A program made the position numbers and the translations under genes. The notes under the pieces were generated by a model. The model was not told the DNA's origin, made no database searches, and saw only the letters and a program-made list of their open reading frames with translations. Positions 5,563 through 5,844 of a stretch of 5,844 nucleotides of DNA are shown here, piece by piece; within the stretch, counting starts at the first letter, position 1; each line of letters starts with the position of its first letter. Origin of the DNA: Candidatus Nomurabacteria bacterium (GTDB lineage Bacteria; Patescibacteriota; Minisyncoccia; Phycocordibacterales; UBA9973); contig CAIQAW010000027.1 of NCBI GenBank assembly GCA_903869875.1, forward strand, positions 1-5,844. Reading direction: 5' to 3'.

Positions 5563-5844
5563 ATGTTTAAATTACTAAATTTCCGAAAATTAATATTGGT
5601 TGCGTTCATAGTGGTTTCGTTTGCTGTAGGGGCACAGAATGCTTTGGCTACTGGATCCATTACTAAACAATATAGTTTTAATTATACCGACGGCGCATAT
5701 CCATACGGCTCTCTAATCAATATTAGCGGCGTGTTATATGGTACTACATATCAAGGCGGAGTGAACAATGCCGGCACCCTCTTTGCCTGGGACCCAGTTA
5801 CAAACACCATCACTAAGCAATATAGTTTTAATAGTTCTGACGGC
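5563..5844 (+). CDS. Secreted GloVer-type tandem-repeat protein, N-terminal part (3' end cut by window)
   Basis: The frame is open from ATG 5563 to the right edge (94 codons). It begins with a Sec signal peptide: basic residues at K3, R8 and K9, a hydrophobic stretch at about 10-24, and likely cleavage after NALA at residue 29. A repeat then starts: ITKQYSFN-x-x-DG at residues 33-43, PYGSLINISGVLYGTTYQGG (about 46-65), NNAGTLFAW and DPVTNT, and then ITKQYSFN again at residue 83. The period is 50 aa (150 bp, 5659 to 5809). The G-x-LYGTT-x-x-GG-x-x-x-x-G-T-x-F core matches the 'choice-of-anchor tandem repeat GloVer' family, predicted extracellular repeat proteins of unknown role. More repeats presumably continue beyond the window, where a C-terminal anchor may also lie. 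It sits behind a terminator with its own promoter, so it is a separate transcription unit from the propeller gene but of similar character. Confidence 0.8.
   Translation, partial: MFKLLNFRKLILVAFIVVSFAVGAQNALATGSITKQYSFNYTDGAYPYGSLINISGVLYGTTYQGGVNNAGTLFAWDPVTNTITKQYSFNSSDG
5659..5844 (+). repeat. 150-bp coding repeat, first unit and start of the second
   Basis: ATTACTAAACAATATAGTTT at 5659 recurs at 5809 as ATCACTAAGCAATATAGTTT, with only two synonymous differences in 20 bases, and AAT and GACGGC follow in both copies. The second copy is cut by the window edge. It encodes the GloVer-type 50-aa repeat. Confidence 0.75.

Noticed and set aside
1..5844. Alternative genetic code with TGA as glycine
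   Set aside because: No in-frame TGA occurs in any gene and glycine uses GGN throughout; stops are TAA and TAG, which the standard code explains.

Overview
The window looks like part of a small-genome Patescibacteria (CPR) chromosome, most likely Candidatus Saccharibacteria (TM7). The grounds are low GC, a very compact mraZ-rsmH-ftsL-like-ftsI block, a DoxX-family membrane protein next to it, and secreted repeat proteins driven by apparently leaderless promoters. The lineage is inferred from gene content and protein style; no database search was possible. All six visible stop codons are TAA or TAG and no coding region contains an in-frame TGA. This fits the standard bacterial code and argues against the TGA=Gly lineages (Gracilibacteria, Absconditabacteria).

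Bases 1-3081 (+) are the 5' part of a division and cell wall (dcw) cluster: the C-terminal end of mraZ (cut by the window edge), rsmH, a small bitopic FtsL-like protein, and a class B penicillin-binding protein of the FtsI/PBP2 type. Each gene touches or overlaps the next (1-nt overlap, 1-nt gap, about 14-nt overlap), so they are read as one operon. They link a transcriptional regulator, 16S rRNA maturation, a divisome scaffold and septal transpeptidation. The block ends at ftsI with a palindrome flanked by 8-bp direct repeats, then a 17-bp perfect-stem terminator that serves both strands. The usual next genes (mraY, murD, ftsW, murG) do not follow directly.

Bases 3178-3714 (-) encode a DoxX-family four-helix membrane protein, convergent with ftsI. 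It has a good -35/-10 promoter in the 204-bp divergent gap (3715-3918), where an imperfect inverted repeat covers the -35 and spacer. From 3919 (+) the window becomes accessory in character. A 520-aa secreted protein carries an N-terminal Ig-like domain, seven tandem blades of about 38 aa (a predicted seven-bladed beta-propeller), a second beta-rich domain and a Lys/Thr-rich tail. After an intrinsic terminator comes the start of a second secreted repeat protein of the GloVer type (50-aa repeat), cut by the right edge.

The most interesting signal is that both secreted-protein genes have the same start architecture: TG-n-TATAAT followed by exactly 6 nt and then ATG. This puts the predicted transcription start on the A of the start codon and leaves no room for a Shine-Dalgarno. 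I see no tRNA, rRNA, CRISPR array, insertion sequence or transposase.
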